A stretch of 64,000 nt of DNA from Bacteroidales bacterium (GCA_015061085.1 SUXG01000005.1:45704-109703); one strand, 5' to 3'; shown: positions 7,541-15,997, counted from the first letter of the stretch. The notes: generated by a model from the letters alone, not told the origin. Made by a program: numbers and translations.

Positions 7541-7706
7541 TATGCAAAGTTAAGCAAACGAGTGCAGAACACCAAACGAAATCGCAGATTTCAATATCGA
7601 GCTATCGTTTCGGTAGCACAAGTTACATAATGGCTCCCGCCTTGTGGGTGCCGAGTGCCGCCGAACATATCTAAAGTTAAGCAAAAACGAGCGGAGATAG
7701 CCAATA
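7541..7706. repeat. Dispersed paired repeat carrying a promoter (left copy)
   Basis: Two related units: CAAAGTTAAGCAAACGAGTG at 7545-7564 (then CAGA) and, about 110 bp on, GCCGAGTGCCGCCGAACATA followed by TCTAAAGTTAAGCAAAAACGAGCG (about 7652-7702). The same pair recurs near the other end of the window (63641-63748). The intervening sequence differs. On the minus strand the first unit contains TTTG (7576-7573), a 20-bp spacer and TAACTTTG (7552-7545), a promoter pointing at the HAD-ribF-upp unit. Confidence 0.75.
7545..7576 (-). promoter_or_regulatory. Repeat-borne promoter for the HAD-ribF-upp operon
   Basis: Minus-strand TTTG-N20-TAACTTTG inside the dispersed repeat, about 95 bp upstream of the HAD gene start. 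No competing promoter is visible between it and the gene. Confidence 0.6.
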
Positions 7707-7740
7707 GAGTTCCCTTGATTTACTCCTTATGAATGAGATT

Positions 7741-7811
7741 TAAACCCAAAATATACGGATAATTTAGGTTTATAATCCCAAAATATCCCGATAATTTGGG
7801 ATTAGAGGTAG
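7741..7811. repeat. 71-bp direct repeat, copy 1 (downstream of the ATPase gene)
   Basis: Differs at one position of 71 from the copy at 9011-9081. Each copy holds two imperfect palindromes in tandem, one with AAACC...GGTTT arms and one with AATCCCAAA...TTTGGGATT arms. This copy lies 26 bp past the stop of the ATPase gene. Confidence 0.9.
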
Positions 7812-7836
7812 CAATGAGTGTTCGTTCTACATTTTT

Positions 7837-8961
7837 TCAGACCCATTCGTAGAAGTTTTCGGGCGTAACGACTATCGATTGTTTTGGAGAGTATGTCTCT
7901 TCGAATGTTTTGGGTAGGGGTGTGTCTTTTTTGTTAGGATTCCATTTCATTTCGAATGCTGAGATTTCGCCATTTTCGATTTCGATGTAGTCAACTTCTT
8001 GCTGACGGGTTGTTCGCCAAAAATAGCTTTGTGCGTACGAACCATTGTAGTGGTTGTGTTTAATGCGTTCGCTGATGAAGAAATTTTCCCAAAGCGCCCC
8101 TACGTCTTGGCGCATCGCGAGTGGCGCGAAGTTCTGAATAATTGCGTTACGAATACCATTGTCGTAGAAGTATATTTTCTTGCTTTTGCGTAGTTCGGTA
8201 CGCAGATTTCGGCTGAATGCCGAAAGACGGAAGATGACAAAGCATTTTTCCAACATGTCGATATAGCGCTCGATAGTCTTATTGTCAGTGCCGATAGTCT
8301 TGGCAAGTTCGTTGTATGATACTTCGCTTCCGACTTGCAGAGCCAAGGCTATCAGTAGCTTATTGATTAGCTCCGGTCGGCGTATTCCTTCATGCTCCAG
8401 GATGTCCTTGTAGAGATAGCTTGAAGCGAGATTCATTAGGATTTCTTTGGCATTGTCGGGGTTGTTGAGCACATCGGGATATGAGCCGTAAAGCAGGCGG
8501 CTGTCGAGAGTCTGCTTTACATAGAGCAGACCTTTGTCGTGCATCAACTCTTCGGTTGACATCGGGTATAGTGTATATTCGTATTTTCTTCCCGTCAAGG
8601 GTTCGTTCAGCCTGTTTCTGAGTTCGAACGATGATGAGCCTGTCGCCAAGAGTTGAATGTCGGGGAAGTTGTCGGTTATGAGTTTGAGTGTCATGCCTAT
8701 GTTGTCAACGCGCTGAGCTTCATCGATGACCACTACTTTGTTTTTGCCGATAAGCAGAGCCAATTCTTTGCTATTGATGTCGGTCAGAATCTGTCTTGTT
8801 TCCGGTTCGTCGCAGTTTAGAATTAAAGTGGGCTGTTGGATTTGCTTGACTATATTGTCGAAAAGGGTACTCTTGCCGACCTGTCGGGCGCCAATGAGAA
8901 TGATAGCCTTTTTCTGATGCAATCTGTTTTCGATTACGCTTTGGAGAGAACGTGTAAACAT
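7837..8961 (-). CDS. AAA-family ATPase with DUF4143
   Basis: 374 aa. The N-terminal AAA_14-type ATPase domain has a Walker A loop GARQVGKST (24-32), Walker B VVVIDEAQ (76-83, D80/E81) and a sensor-like LLATGSSSFELRN (about 104-116). The C-terminal half (about 200-370) is the DUF4143 part, with a winged-helix-like segment and an RTTRQQEVDYIEIENGE stretch that looks like a PD-(D/E)xK nuclease-type core (E-VDYIE...AFEMKW). Such genes occur in many copies in Bacteroidales genomes and their role is unknown. The gene stands alone between two 71-bp direct repeats, and the upstream copy overlaps its promoter. Confidence 0.9.
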   Translation of the reverse strand: MFTRSLQSVIENRLHQKKAIILIGARQVGKSTLFDNIVKQIQQPTLILNCDEPETRQILTDINSKELALLIGKNKVVVIDEAQRVDNIGMTLKLITDNFPDIQLLATGSSSFELRNRLNEPLTGRKYEYTLYPMSTEELMHDKGLLYVKQTLDSRLLYGSYPDVLNNPDNAKEILMNLASSYLYKDILEHEGIRRPELINKLLIALALQVGSEVSYNELAKTIGTDNKTIERYIDMLEKCFVIFRLSAFSRNLRTELRKSKKIYFYDNGIRNAIIQNFAPLAMRQDVGALWENFFISERIKHNHYNGSYAQSYFWRTTRQQEVDYIEIENGEISAFEMKWNPNKKDTPLPKTFEETYSPKQSIVVTPENFYEWV

Positions 8962-8989
8962 AGGTTTGTGATATTTTGTAAATCTGCTG

Positions 8990-9020
8990 CAAAGTTAGTA
9001 AAAAAATGTCTAAACCCAAA
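8990..9020 (-). promoter_or_regulatory. ATPase promoter with the -33 box inside the repeat
   Basis: On the minus strand TTTG (9020-9017), a 19-bp spacer and TAACTTTG (8997-8990) match the consensus exactly. The -33 box is inside the first palindrome of repeat copy 2, so a protein bound to the palindrome would block the promoter. Confidence 0.75.
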
Positions 9021-9081
9021 AAATACGGATAATTTAGGTTTATAATCCCAAAATATCCCGATAATTTGGGATTAGAGGTAG
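9011..9081. repeat. 71-bp direct repeat, copy 2 (upstream of the ATPase gene)
   Basis: 70 of 71 positions match copy 1 at 7741-7811 (one T/A difference). It begins 49 bp upstream of the ATPase start codon and contains the -33 promoter element. Confidence 0.9.
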
Positions 9082-9350
9082 TAGCGTTGAAGTTTGGTAG
9101 TCGCACAGATTAGTGTCAACTACGGGGCTTTTTGCATGCCATGCAACATAGTTTGGTGTAAAAGCTAATTATGAGATTAAGATTAATTGTAAAATGATAG
9201 GATAATAAACTTGAGAGCGTGCTTGAAGTTATAAAATTTTTTACAATTATGCTGTAAGATTGGATTGGGATTGTCGGATTTAATCATTAGAGAGTTGCGC
9301 TATATTTTGCCAACTATTTTGATCAATTGACCTCGGATTTATTTGGGAAA

Positions 9351-9450
9351 TGTATAAAAAGAAATAAGAGCCGTCATCACGACGCCTCTTATTTCTTACT
9401 GACTTTATTGTATTACTGACTTAAACTTTTTTATGAGAGTGTTTATTTTT
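9351..9450 (-). ncRNA. Candidate small RNA of about 100 nt
   Basis: A consensus promoter on the minus strand (9457-9487) would start transcription near 9450. About 55 nt later comes a 12-bp stem (9386-9397 with 9359-9370) with a GC-rich inner part and a T tract at 9360-9356, a typical intrinsic terminator. The transcript has no start codon followed by a meaningful frame. A direct GTCAGTAA duplication lies in the unstructured 5' part. The identity is unknown; it could also be an attenuated leader of a lost gene. Confidence 0.5.
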
Positions 9451-9456
9451 CTGCTA

Positions 9457-9487
9457 CAAAGATATGTCAAAATATTTTACTGACAAA
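9457..9487 (-). promoter_or_regulatory. Promoter for the candidate small RNA
   Basis: TTTG (9487-9484), a 19-bp spacer and TATCTTTG (9464-9457) on the minus strand, an exact consensus match that does not lead into any gene before the hairpin at 9351-9397. Confidence 0.65.
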
Positions 9488-9780
9488 ATAAAATCAAAGA
9501 AATCTATCAGTTTTGTGGCAAAATAAGCAAAATAAACCAATATTATCACAAATAGACCAATAATGTTATACGATTTTATGGTTTTATATTTAAAATATAG
9601 GGCCTTAAATAGTCATATAAAGTGAAATTGATTTTGTTGTTAAAAGTAAGATTTGATAAATGATAGATATAATGAGTGCATCAATGTAATAAAATCCGGT
9701 ATATCGTTATTGTAAAAGAGAATGTAAGACAGGTACTAATGGCTTAGTTCAAAGTTGTAACAAATAAAATAGTCGTTATT

Positions 9781-9812
9781 TTTGGTAGTCTGCAGTTGAT
9801 TTTGTAACTTTG
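9781..9812 (+). promoter_or_regulatory. recF promoter
   Basis: TTTG (9781-9784), a 20-bp spacer and TAACTTTG (9805-9812). The ATG at 9823 is only 10 bp beyond the -7 box, so the recF leader is very short. Confidence 0.65.
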
Positions 9813-9822
9813 GCATTGATAT

Positions 9823-10926
9823 ATGTACATAGAGAAAATATCAATATTAAATTTCAAGAACATTGCAGAAGCGACGCTTGAATTTTCTTCTCGAGTAAAT
9901 TGTTTCCTTGGGCGTAATGGTATGGGGAAAAGCAATTTGCTTGAGGCGATATATTTTTTGAGTTTTGTACGCAGTTTTGGGCAAATGCCGGATTCGGCAT
10001 TGATACGCCATGGGCAGGAAATGTTGTTGGTACAAGGTGTTTACCACAAAAATTCGGACGTTGTGGAGAATTTGTCGTGTGGCATTGTGCCCGGAAAGCG
10101 AAAGACGCTCAAACGCAATGGGAAGGAATATGAAAAGCTTTCGGAGCATATCGGTCAGTTTCCGATAGTAGTGGTTTCGCCACAAGACAGCAGGATAGTG
10201 TCGGGTAGTGGCGAAGAGCGTCGTAAACTGATGGATATGGTGATTTCCCAGGCTGATAAGACGTATCTTTCGCAGTTGATTCGCTATAATAAGTCGCTTG
10301 AGCAGCGCAATAAGATGCTTCGCGTCGGATTTAAGGATAAGTTGCTCTATGACTCTATCGAATCGCAAATGGAAAGTGCCGCCGACTATATATTTGAGGC
10401 GCGTAGGCGTTGGGTGGAAGAGGATATGTCGGAGCCGTTCAATCGCTATTATGCGCAAGTGGCATCAAGCAGAGAAGTGGCGACTATAGACTATAAGAGC
10501 GTGCTGAAGGAAATGCCGTTTCGCGAAGTTCTGGAGCAAAACAGAGCAAAGGATGAAGTGTTGGGTTACACATCGAAGGGTCTGCACCGAGATGATTTGG
10601 AAATGGGTCTCGACGGCTATTCCATGCGACGTCTCGGCAGTCAGGGCCAGTTGAAAACATTCACTATAGCACTGCGCTTTGCCATATTTGAGTATTTGAA
10701 GCGCACCTCAGGTGTGACGCCGATACTATTGCTCGATGATATTTTTGATAAACTTGATGCAGAACGCGTCAAACACATAATGGAGATTGTCAGTGTCAGT
10801 GATATTTTCGGACAGATATTTATTACCGATACCAATCGTAAACATCTTGACGAAATACTTGTTCAAATAGGTGGAGACTATCGTCTTTTGGAAGTTGAAA
10901 ACGGGCAATTTACGCCGATAATCTGA
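9823..10926 (+). CDS. recF: DNA replication/repair protein RecF
   Basis: 367 aa. RecF is an SMC-like ATPase that loads RecA at gaps, working with RecO and RecR. Walker A is GRNGMGKSN (30-38); near the C-terminus are the signature-like SQGQLKTFTIALRFA (about 266-280) and Walker B ILLLDDIFDKLD (about 302-313). Length is typical. It is followed 13 bp later by a DUF721 gene, a linkage common in Bacteroidota and in other phyla where DnaA-RecF-DUF721 genes cluster; dnaA is not next to it here. Confidence 0.96.
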   Translation: MYIEKISILNFKNIAEATLEFSSRVNCFLGRNGMGKSNLLEAIYFLSFVRSFGQMPDSALIRHGQEMLLVQGVYHKNSDVVENLSCGIVPGKRKTLKRNGKEYEKLSEHIGQFPIVVVSPQDSRIVSGSGEERRKLMDMVISQADKTYLSQLIRYNKSLEQRNKMLRVGFKDKLLYDSIESQMESAADYIFEARRRWVEEDMSEPFNRYYAQVASSREVATIDYKSVLKEMPFREVLEQNRAKDEVLGYTSKGLHRDDLEMGLDGYSMRRLGSQGQLKTFTIALRFAIFEYLKRTSGVTPILLLDDIFDKLDAERVKHIMEIVSVSDIFGQIFITDTNRKHLDEILVQIGGDYRLLEVENGQFTPII

Positions 10927-10939
10927 ACGTATAGTGACT

Positions 10940-11230
10940 ATGAAGCGAACAGAAGCGTTGACGATTAAAGAGATAATGGATCAGTATCTTCGCAGTAGAA
11001 ATATGGAAGATAAACTGTTTGAGCGCAAAGCATTGGATGTGTGGCCGGTGATTGTGGGCAATGCGATTAATCGCAACACAGTGGAGCGCAAAGTCGAAAA
11101 CGGCGTAATGATGGTCAGAATAACTTCTGCAGCGATGCGTAGTGAATTGCAAATGTGTCGTTCGACGCTGATACGCTCAATCAATGAGGCGATAGGAAAA
11201 GATGTTATCTCCGATATACGTTTTATTTAA
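10940..11230 (+). CDS. DUF721 domain-containing protein
   Basis: 96 aa from the ATG at 10940 (a GTG two codons earlier is less likely). It has the compact DUF721 pattern: KRTEALTIKEIMDQYL at the start, WPVIVGNAINRNT in the middle and a C-terminal NEAIGKDVISDIRF. These small nucleic-acid-associated proteins usually sit beside recF, as here (13-bp gap). The function is unproven; a role with RecF or in replication is inferred from the recurring gene neighbourhood. Confidence 0.88.
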   Translation: MKRTEALTIKEIMDQYLRSRNMEDKLFERKALDVWPVIVGNAINRNTVERKVENGVMMVRITSAAMRSELQMCRSTLIRSINEAIGKDVISDIRFI

Positions 11231-11251
11231 TAGAAAGACAGATTAGCAATT

Positions 11252-11707
11252 ATGGATAATAAGCAACAATATACAACCGAAGGATTTCGCCATCATACCG
11301 ATGTGCAGATTCGTTTTAATGACATTGATATTTTAGGTCATGTCAACAACACTGTCTATTTTTCGTTCTACGACACCGGCAAGGCTTACTATTTCAATGC
11401 AGTTCGTCGCGGACAGATGAATTGGCAAGAAGTTGATACAGTGATAGCCAATGTCAATTGTGCCTACATCAGTCCGATACTTTTTGGTGAAAAAGTAGAG
11501 GTCTATACCCGTTGTGAGGTATTGGGTGAGAAAAGTTTCAAGTTGCGACAAATGCTTGTCGAAAAGACTACGGGCGAGGTGAAATCGGTGTGTGAAACGG
11601 TTATGGTCAGCATTAATCGGGAGACAAAAAAATCGTGTCCTATTCCTGAGAATTGGAGGAAGCAATTTTGCGATTATGAGCAAAGAGATCTTTCTTCAAA
11701 AAGCTGA
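11252..11707 (+). CDS. Acyl-CoA thioesterase, 4HBT hot-dog family
   Basis: 151 aa. The hot-dog signature QIRFNDIDILGHVNNTVYFSFYDTGKAYYF (about 20-48) contains the catalytic Asp of the 4-hydroxybenzoyl-CoA thioesterase class (D in FNDIDILGHVNN). The following strands (VNCAYISPILFGEKVEVYTRC) are family-like. It probably hydrolyses acyl-CoA or acyl-ACP in the cytoplasm; the substrate cannot be told. It lies 21 bp after the DUF721 gene on the same strand and may share its transcript. Confidence 0.9.
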   Translation: MDNKQQYTTEGFRHHTDVQIRFNDIDILGHVNNTVYFSFYDTGKAYYFNAVRRGQMNWQEVDTVIANVNCAYISPILFGEKVEVYTRCEVLGEKSFKLRQMLVEKTTGEVKSVCETVMVSINRETKKSCPIPENWRKQFCDYEQRDLSSKS

Positions 11708-11757
11708 TAAAAACAGGCGTATAAAATAAATTGGAAATAAATTAAAATCAGATAGTT

Positions 11758-12612
11758 ATGACACAATTTGAAATACCTTTGAAGCAAAATGCTTTTCCGA
11801 AAGATTCAGAGGATTTAAAGGTCCTTAACGATGCCTTGTCATGTCGTGCGACAGCATTTGCATTGGCAAAAGAAGAACGTTATCGTGATGCTTTGGAGCG
11901 CACAATCGAAGCCTTGCGTATATTACGTGAATTTTCGGACTTTGAAAATTTGGAGTTTCGTGCGGCTTTTGCGTCATTGCTTTTCGATTTGTCGGAGATT
12001 TTCTACGACTTGAAGGATTACAAGCAGAGCGAGCATAATTTGGAAATTTTGTTCCGAGTGTTGGATAAATTAGTGGTGGAAGACAGAGATCGTTTCGGCG
12101 AGTTTCATATTTTAGCTATGGATTTGTCAACAAGAATTTTGCGCTCTCGCAAAAAGACTATTGATATGCTCGTTAAGCAACAGATGACTTCGGCTGCTCT
12201 ATACGAAAAGGTAAACTCGGGAGTGGTCGCAGCGACAGATAAATTGGTCGACTCTTTACGCAAAGAGGCGCAATTACAAGCGGCTACCGGCGAGTATAAA
12301 TCAGCATTGAAATTTTATGCCGAAGCCATTACATTCTCAAAACGTCGTACAGGTCAAGTGACCCGTAAAGAGATTAAGATGACAATAGAAATGGCGGAAA
12401 TCATGATTCGTATTCGTTCGATGCGTCCTCGTGCGACTCAATTGTTGAATGCAGTTTTGCCACATGCTATTGCGCTTGAAACTATTGAATTGGAAGAAGA
12501 TATTCTTGCATTGCTTGAAATCATAAATCTCGACATCGAACGTGAACCAAAGTGGAAAACGATGCTTCAAAAATTCTCATTCGTAAAATCATCAAGTAAA
12601 AAACAAAAATAA
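11758..12612 (+). CDS. Tetratricopeptide-repeat protein
   Basis: 284 aa, soluble, helical throughout. TPR-like helix pairs are visible at about 32-60 (ALAKEERYRDALERTIEALR), 66-100 (LFDLSEIFYDLKDYKQSEHNLEILFRVLDKL) and 180-205 (AAATGEYKSALKFYAEAI-like). No signal peptide. It is 2 bp before ribH, so the two are translated together, an arrangement I associate with Bacteroidales genomes. A scaffold role is likely; partners are unknown. Confidence 0.85.
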   Translation: MTQFEIPLKQNAFPKDSEDLKVLNDALSCRATAFALAKEERYRDALERTIEALRILREFSDFENLEFRAAFASLLFDLSEIFYDLKDYKQSEHNLEILFRVLDKLVVEDRDRFGEFHILAMDLSTRILRSRKKTIDMLVKQQMTSAALYEKVNSGVVAATDKLVDSLRKEAQLQAATGEYKSALKFYAEAITFSKRRTGQVTRKEIKMTIEMAEIMIRIRSMRPRATQLLNAVLPHAIALETIELEEDILALLEIINLDIEREPKWKTMLQKFSFVKSSSKKQK

Positions 12613-12614
12613 GA

Positions 12615-13109
12615 ATGTCAACAATATTGAATACAAACGGTGCCGATTTGGAGATACCACAGCCGTTGAGCAAAGACTTTTCATGTGCTATCGTAGTGGC
12701 AGAATGGAACGAGCTTATCACAGGCGCATTGTTGCGTGGTGCTGTCGATGTGTTGCGCCAAGCCGGTGTCGGTGAAGAAAATATCCACGTTCACCATGTG
12801 CCCGGCTCGGTGGAATTGGTCTATGGATCAAGAGTGGTTATAGATGCTCTTAAGCCGGATGCAGTGATCGCTATCGGGTGTGTAATTCGTGGTGATACTC
12901 CACACTTTGACTATGTCTGTGAATCTGCGACACAGGGCGTTACGGCTCTAAACGTTGAGGGAAAAGCGGCTGTAATCTTCGGTGTGTTGACTGTAGATAC
13001 AGAGCAACAAGCTATTGATCGTGCTGGTGGCTGTCTTGGCAACAAAGGTGCAGAGGCTGCCGTCGCTGCAATTAAAATGGCTAATCTGAAAGTATCGCTT
13101 GCCAAGTAG
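12615..13109 (+). CDS. ribH: 6,7-dimethyl-8-ribityllumazine synthase
   Basis: 164 aa. It condenses 5-amino-6-ribitylaminouracil with 3,4-dihydroxy-2-butanone 4-phosphate, the penultimate riboflavin step. The AEWNELITGALLRGA (about 30-44) and PGSVELVYGSRVV (about 61-73) segments, and the AIGCVIRGDTPHFDYVCESATQGV block (about 85-108, with the catalytic His of the TPHFDYV motif) are diagnostic. The C-terminal NKGAEAA is the usual phosphate-site end. It is followed by a strong terminator. No FMN riboswitch is visible upstream; it is transcribed from the TPR gene. Confidence 0.97.
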   Translation: MSTILNTNGADLEIPQPLSKDFSCAIVVAEWNELITGALLRGAVDVLRQAGVGEENIHVHHVPGSVELVYGSRVVIDALKPDAVIAIGCVIRGDTPHFDYVCESATQGVTALNVEGKAAVIFGVLTVDTEQQAIDRAGGCLGNKGAEAAVAAIKMANLKVSLAK

Positions 13110-13130
13110 AGAAAACGAAGATACATATTT

Positions 13131-13182
13131 ATAAGCAAGGGGCGCAATCCGATTGGAATCACGCCCCTTGCTTATTTGTTTT
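13131..13182. terminator. Bidirectional terminator between ribH and pfkA
   Basis: A 14-bp perfect stem (13131-13144 with 13162-13175) is followed by TTGTTTT on the plus strand; it can serve ribH and the convergent pfkA. Confidence 0.9.
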
Positions 13183-13193
13183 AGTGCAGTCTG

Positions 13194-14174
13194 TTATATC
13201 GATAGACGATGTAGAGTATCGAGAAGGTTGCGGTTGATAGGCTTTTCGTTTTTAATCGCCTTTGAGAATGGCACATAGACGATCTCGTCATTCTTAACAC
13301 CTATCATCACATTGCGTTGATCGTCGAGCAAGGCATCGATAGCTGCCGATCCCATGCGTGAGGCAAGAATGCGGTCGTAGGCTGTCGGTCTGCCGCCACG
13401 CTGAAGGTGACCGAGGATTGTGACACGTACATCATATTCGGGATATTCGTTCTTGACACGCTCGGCAAGAGCCATTGCCCCACCGGTAATAGGGCTTTCT
13501 GCCACAAGCACAATTGATGAGTTTTTCGACTTACGGAAGCCCGTCTTGATAAGCTCGCCAAGTTGATCGACCTCGGTCGAGATCTCAGGGATAATGGCAG
13601 CTTCGGCACCCGATGCAATAGCGCCGTTGAGGGCAAGGAAACCGGCATCACGTCCCATCACTTCGATGAAGAAAAGTCGCTCATGGCTGGTCGCTGTGTC
13701 GCGTATCTTATCGACACATTCGAGGATAGTGTTGAGTGCTGTGTCGTAGCCTATGGTGCAGTCGGTGCCGTAGAGGTCGTTGTCGATAGTGCCGGGCAGG
13801 CCGACGATAGGCACAGAAAACTCGTTGCCGAAAATGCGTGCACCTGTCAGCGAGCCGTCACCTCCGATTACGACCAAAGCGTCGATTTCGTATCGACGTA
13901 ATGTCTCGTAGGCTTGACGGCGACCCTCTTCAGTCTGAAACTCCTTGCAACGAGCCGTCTTGAGAATAGTGCCCCCACGCTGAATGATATTCGAGACATT
14001 CTGAGTCGAAAACTCCTCGATTTCATCGGCTATAAGGCCGCGGTAGCCATGATAGATGCCATAGACTTTAATGCCGGCATAGATAGCGGCACGAGTGACG
14101 GCGCGTATAGCGGCATTCATGCCCGGAGCATCACCCCCGGAGGTCAAGATACCGATGGATTTTATTGTTGACAT
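13194..14174 (-). CDS. pfkA: ATP-dependent 6-phosphofructokinase
   Basis: 326 aa from the ATG at 14174; an in-frame ATG at 14216 would add 14 residues not seen in the family. It phosphorylates fructose 6-phosphate in glycolysis. Motifs: [18 protein letters not shown] (ATP site), [12 protein letters not shown], the catalytic [13 protein letters not shown] segment, [12 protein letters not shown], and [18 protein letters not shown] near the C-terminus. The Gly at the ATP site together with GGDGS indicates an ATP-dependent rather than pyrophosphate-dependent enzyme. It is a single-gene unit convergent with ribH. Confidence 0.97.
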   Translation of the reverse strand: MSTIKSIGILTSGGDAPGMNAAIRAVTRAAIYAGIKVYGIYHGYRGLIADEIEEFSTQNVSNIIQRGGTILKTARCKEFQTEEGRRQAYETLRRYEIDALVVIGGDGSLTGARIFGNEFSVPIVGLPGTIDNDLYGTDCTIGYDTALNTILECVDKIRDTATSHERLFFIEVMGRDAGFLALNGAIASGAEAAIIPEISTEVDQLGELIKTGFRKSKNSSIVLVAESPITGGAMALAERVKNEYPEYDVRVTILGHLQRGGRPTAYDRILASRMGSAAIDALLDDQRNVMIGVKNDEIVYVPFSKAIKNEKPINRNLLDTLHRLSI

Positions 14175-14515
14175 ATGATGTAAGAATTTAGTTAAGGGTA
14201 TTTCTAAAATTAACACTATTGCTTCAGGGTTATTCCCTTACAATTAATAATAAACGTATGCAGTCGGCAATATGTTTTATATCCCCAAATTTTTTTGTTC
14301 TATACACCGGATATTTATACGGTTTGATACAAGTGCTGATTTTTGATAAATCTGAATTAAGTTGGAATGTTTTGCTGATAAAATTTGGTTAATTCACTCG
14401 GAGTGTGTAACTTTGCATGCAAAGTTGCTTGGTGAGGGCTGATTGACGGTTGGCTCAAATAGCAATTTGTCAAGATTAAAATCAAAATAATTAACCTTAT
14501 ATATAAAAATCAAAC
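14175..14515. other. Divergent intergenic region between pfkA and aspA
   Basis: 341 bp, AT-rich, containing the aspA promoter at 14384-14415 and a direct GCATGCAAAG segment just after its -7 box. I found no clear consensus promoter for pfkA on the minus strand. Confidence 0.6.
14384..14415 (+). promoter_or_regulatory. aspA promoter
   Basis: TTTG (14384-14387), a 20-bp spacer and TAACTTTG (14408-14415). The predicted leader is about 95 nt and ends in an AT-rich stretch before the ATG. Confidence 0.7.
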
Positions 14516-15940
14516 ATGAAAGAGTCACAATTTCGCGTAGAGAGCGACTTGCTCGGCGCACGTGAGATTCCTGCTGAAGCATTGTACGGCGTACAAACAC
14601 TTCGCGGTATCGAAAATTTCCCTATCAGCAAGTTCCACTTGAACGAGTATCCAAAGTTTATCAATGGTCTTGCTATTACAAAGATGGCAGCTGCTATGGC
14701 TAACCATGAACTCGGTCTTCTCACAGACGAGCAAGCAAAGGCTATCATCACAGCATGCAAGGAAATCCTTGACGGTCAACACCACGACCAATTCCCTATC
14801 GACATGATTCAGGGTGGTGCAGGTACGACTACTAACATGAATGCAAACGAAGTAATCGCTAACCGTGCGCTCGATCTTATGGGCCACCAACGCGGTGAAT
14901 TCCAATATTGCTCTCCTAACGACCACGTCAACTGTGCACAGTCAACAAACGACGCTTACCCAACAGCTATCCACGTAGGTCTTTACTATTCTCACCTCGA
15001 GTTTATGCCTCATCTCGAACGCCTCATCGCTGCTCTCGACAAGAAGGGCGACGAAATGGCTCACGTTATCAAGATGGGTCGTACTCAGCTCCAAGATGCT
15101 GTGCCAATGACTTTGGGTCAGACTTTCCACGGCTTCGCAAGCATCCTAAAGGATGAAATCGCTCACCTCAACCACGCCGCTGAAGACTTCTTGACAGTCA
15201 ATATGGGTGCTACTGCTATCGGTACAGGTATCTGCGCTGAACCAGGCTACTCTGAAAAGTGTGTTAAGGCTATGTGCGACATCACAGGTCTCGAATTCAA
15301 ACTTTCTGCTGACCTCGTAGGTGCTACTTCTGACACATCTTGCATGGTGGGTTACGCTGCAGCTCTCAAGCGTCTCGCTGTTAAGGTCAACAAAATCTGT
15401 AATGACCTTCGCCTCTTGGCTTGCGGTCCTCGTTGCGGTCTCGCTGAATTCAACCTCCCTCCAATGCAACCGGGTTCTTCTATCATGCCGGGTAAGGTCA
15501 ACCCTGTAATCCCTGAAGTGATGAGCCAAGTTTGCTACAAGGTGATGGGTAACGAACTCTGTGTCACTATGGCCGGCGATGCTGCTCAAATGGAGCTCAA
15601 CGCTATGGAACCTGTGATGGCACAATGTTGCTTCGAATCTATCGACTTGATGCGCAATGGTTTCGACACACTCGTAAGCCGTTGCATCGAAGGTATCACT
15701 CCTAACGAAGAACACTGTCGCAAGATGGTTCACAACAGCATCGGTATCGTGACAGCTCTCAACCCTGTGATCGGCTATAAGAACTCTACTAAGATTGCTA
15801 AGGAAGCTCTCGAAACAGGTCGCAGCGTTTATGACCTTGTACTCGAACATGACATCATCACTAAGGAAGAACTCGACACTATCCTCAGTCCTGAAAACAT
15901 GCTTCACCCGGTGAAATTCGATATCAAACCAAAGCACTAA
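14516..15940 (+). CDS. aspA: Aspartate ammonia-lyase
   Basis: 474 aa. It deaminates L-aspartate to fumarate and ammonia, feeding fumarate respiration and succinate formation in anaerobic Bacteroidota. The fumarase/aspartase signature GSSIMPGKVNPVIPE (about 320-334) is intact, as are TNDAYPTAIHV and GRTQLQDAVPMTLGQ. Aspartase and class II fumarase are close; the N-terminal ESDLLGAREIPAEALYGVQTLR and overall length favour aspartase. Codon choice is strongly biased to C-ending codons (GCT, ATC, AAG, CTC) unlike flanking genes, a sign of high expression. It is a single-gene unit with its own promoter and terminator. Confidence 0.93.
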   Translation: MKESQFRVESDLLGAREIPAEALYGVQTLRGIENFPISKFHLNEYPKFINGLAITKMAAAMANHELGLLTDEQAKAIITACKEILDGQHHDQFPIDMIQGGAGTTTNMNANEVIANRALDLMGHQRGEFQYCSPNDHVNCAQSTNDAYPTAIHVGLYYSHLEFMPHLERLIAALDKKGDEMAHVIKMGRTQLQDAVPMTLGQTFHGFASILKDEIAHLNHAAEDFLTVNMGATAIGTGICAEPGYSEKCVKAMCDITGLEFKLSADLVGATSDTSCMVGYAAALKRLAVKVNKICNDLRLLACGPRCGLAEFNLPPMQPGSSIMPGKVNPVIPEVMSQVCYKVMGNELCVTMAGDAAQMELNAMEPVMAQCCFESIDLMRNGFDTLVSRCIEGITPNEEHCRKMVHNSIGIVTALNPVIGYKNSTKIAKEALETGRSVYDLVLEHDIITKEELDTILSPENMLHPVKFDIKPKH

Positions 15941-15967
15941 TTCTTACGCGCTTTAGCGTCACTATAT

Positions 15968-15997
15968 AAGCCACTCCGCATTCCGGGGTGGCTTTTT
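15968..15997 (+). terminator. aspA terminator
   Basis: The stem AGCCACTCC/GGGGTGGCT is followed by TTTTTGC, 28 bp past the aspA stop codon. Confidence 0.85.

Larger units (their letters stand above)
9082..9822. other. 741-bp AT-rich intergenic region
   Basis: No credible protein gene on either strand. It holds a minus-strand promoter (9457-9487), a strong hairpin (9351-9397) and the recF promoter (9781-9812). The remainder, 9082-9350 and 9500-9780, is AT-rich and I see nothing further in it. Confidence 0.7.

Noticed and set aside
10940..11230. dnaA or an origin next to recF
   Set aside because: recF is often close to dnaA and oriC, but no dnaA gene and no cluster of DnaA boxes is visible here; the neighbours are DUF721 and ribH.
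12615..13109. FMN riboswitch upstream of ribH or ribF
   Set aside because: Neither gene has a long leader; ribH follows the TPR gene by 2 bp and ribF overlaps the HAD gene by 4 bp.
15146..15937. A 263-codon minus-strand frame over aspA
   Set aside because: Caused by the strongly biased codons of aspA; composition implausible for a protein.
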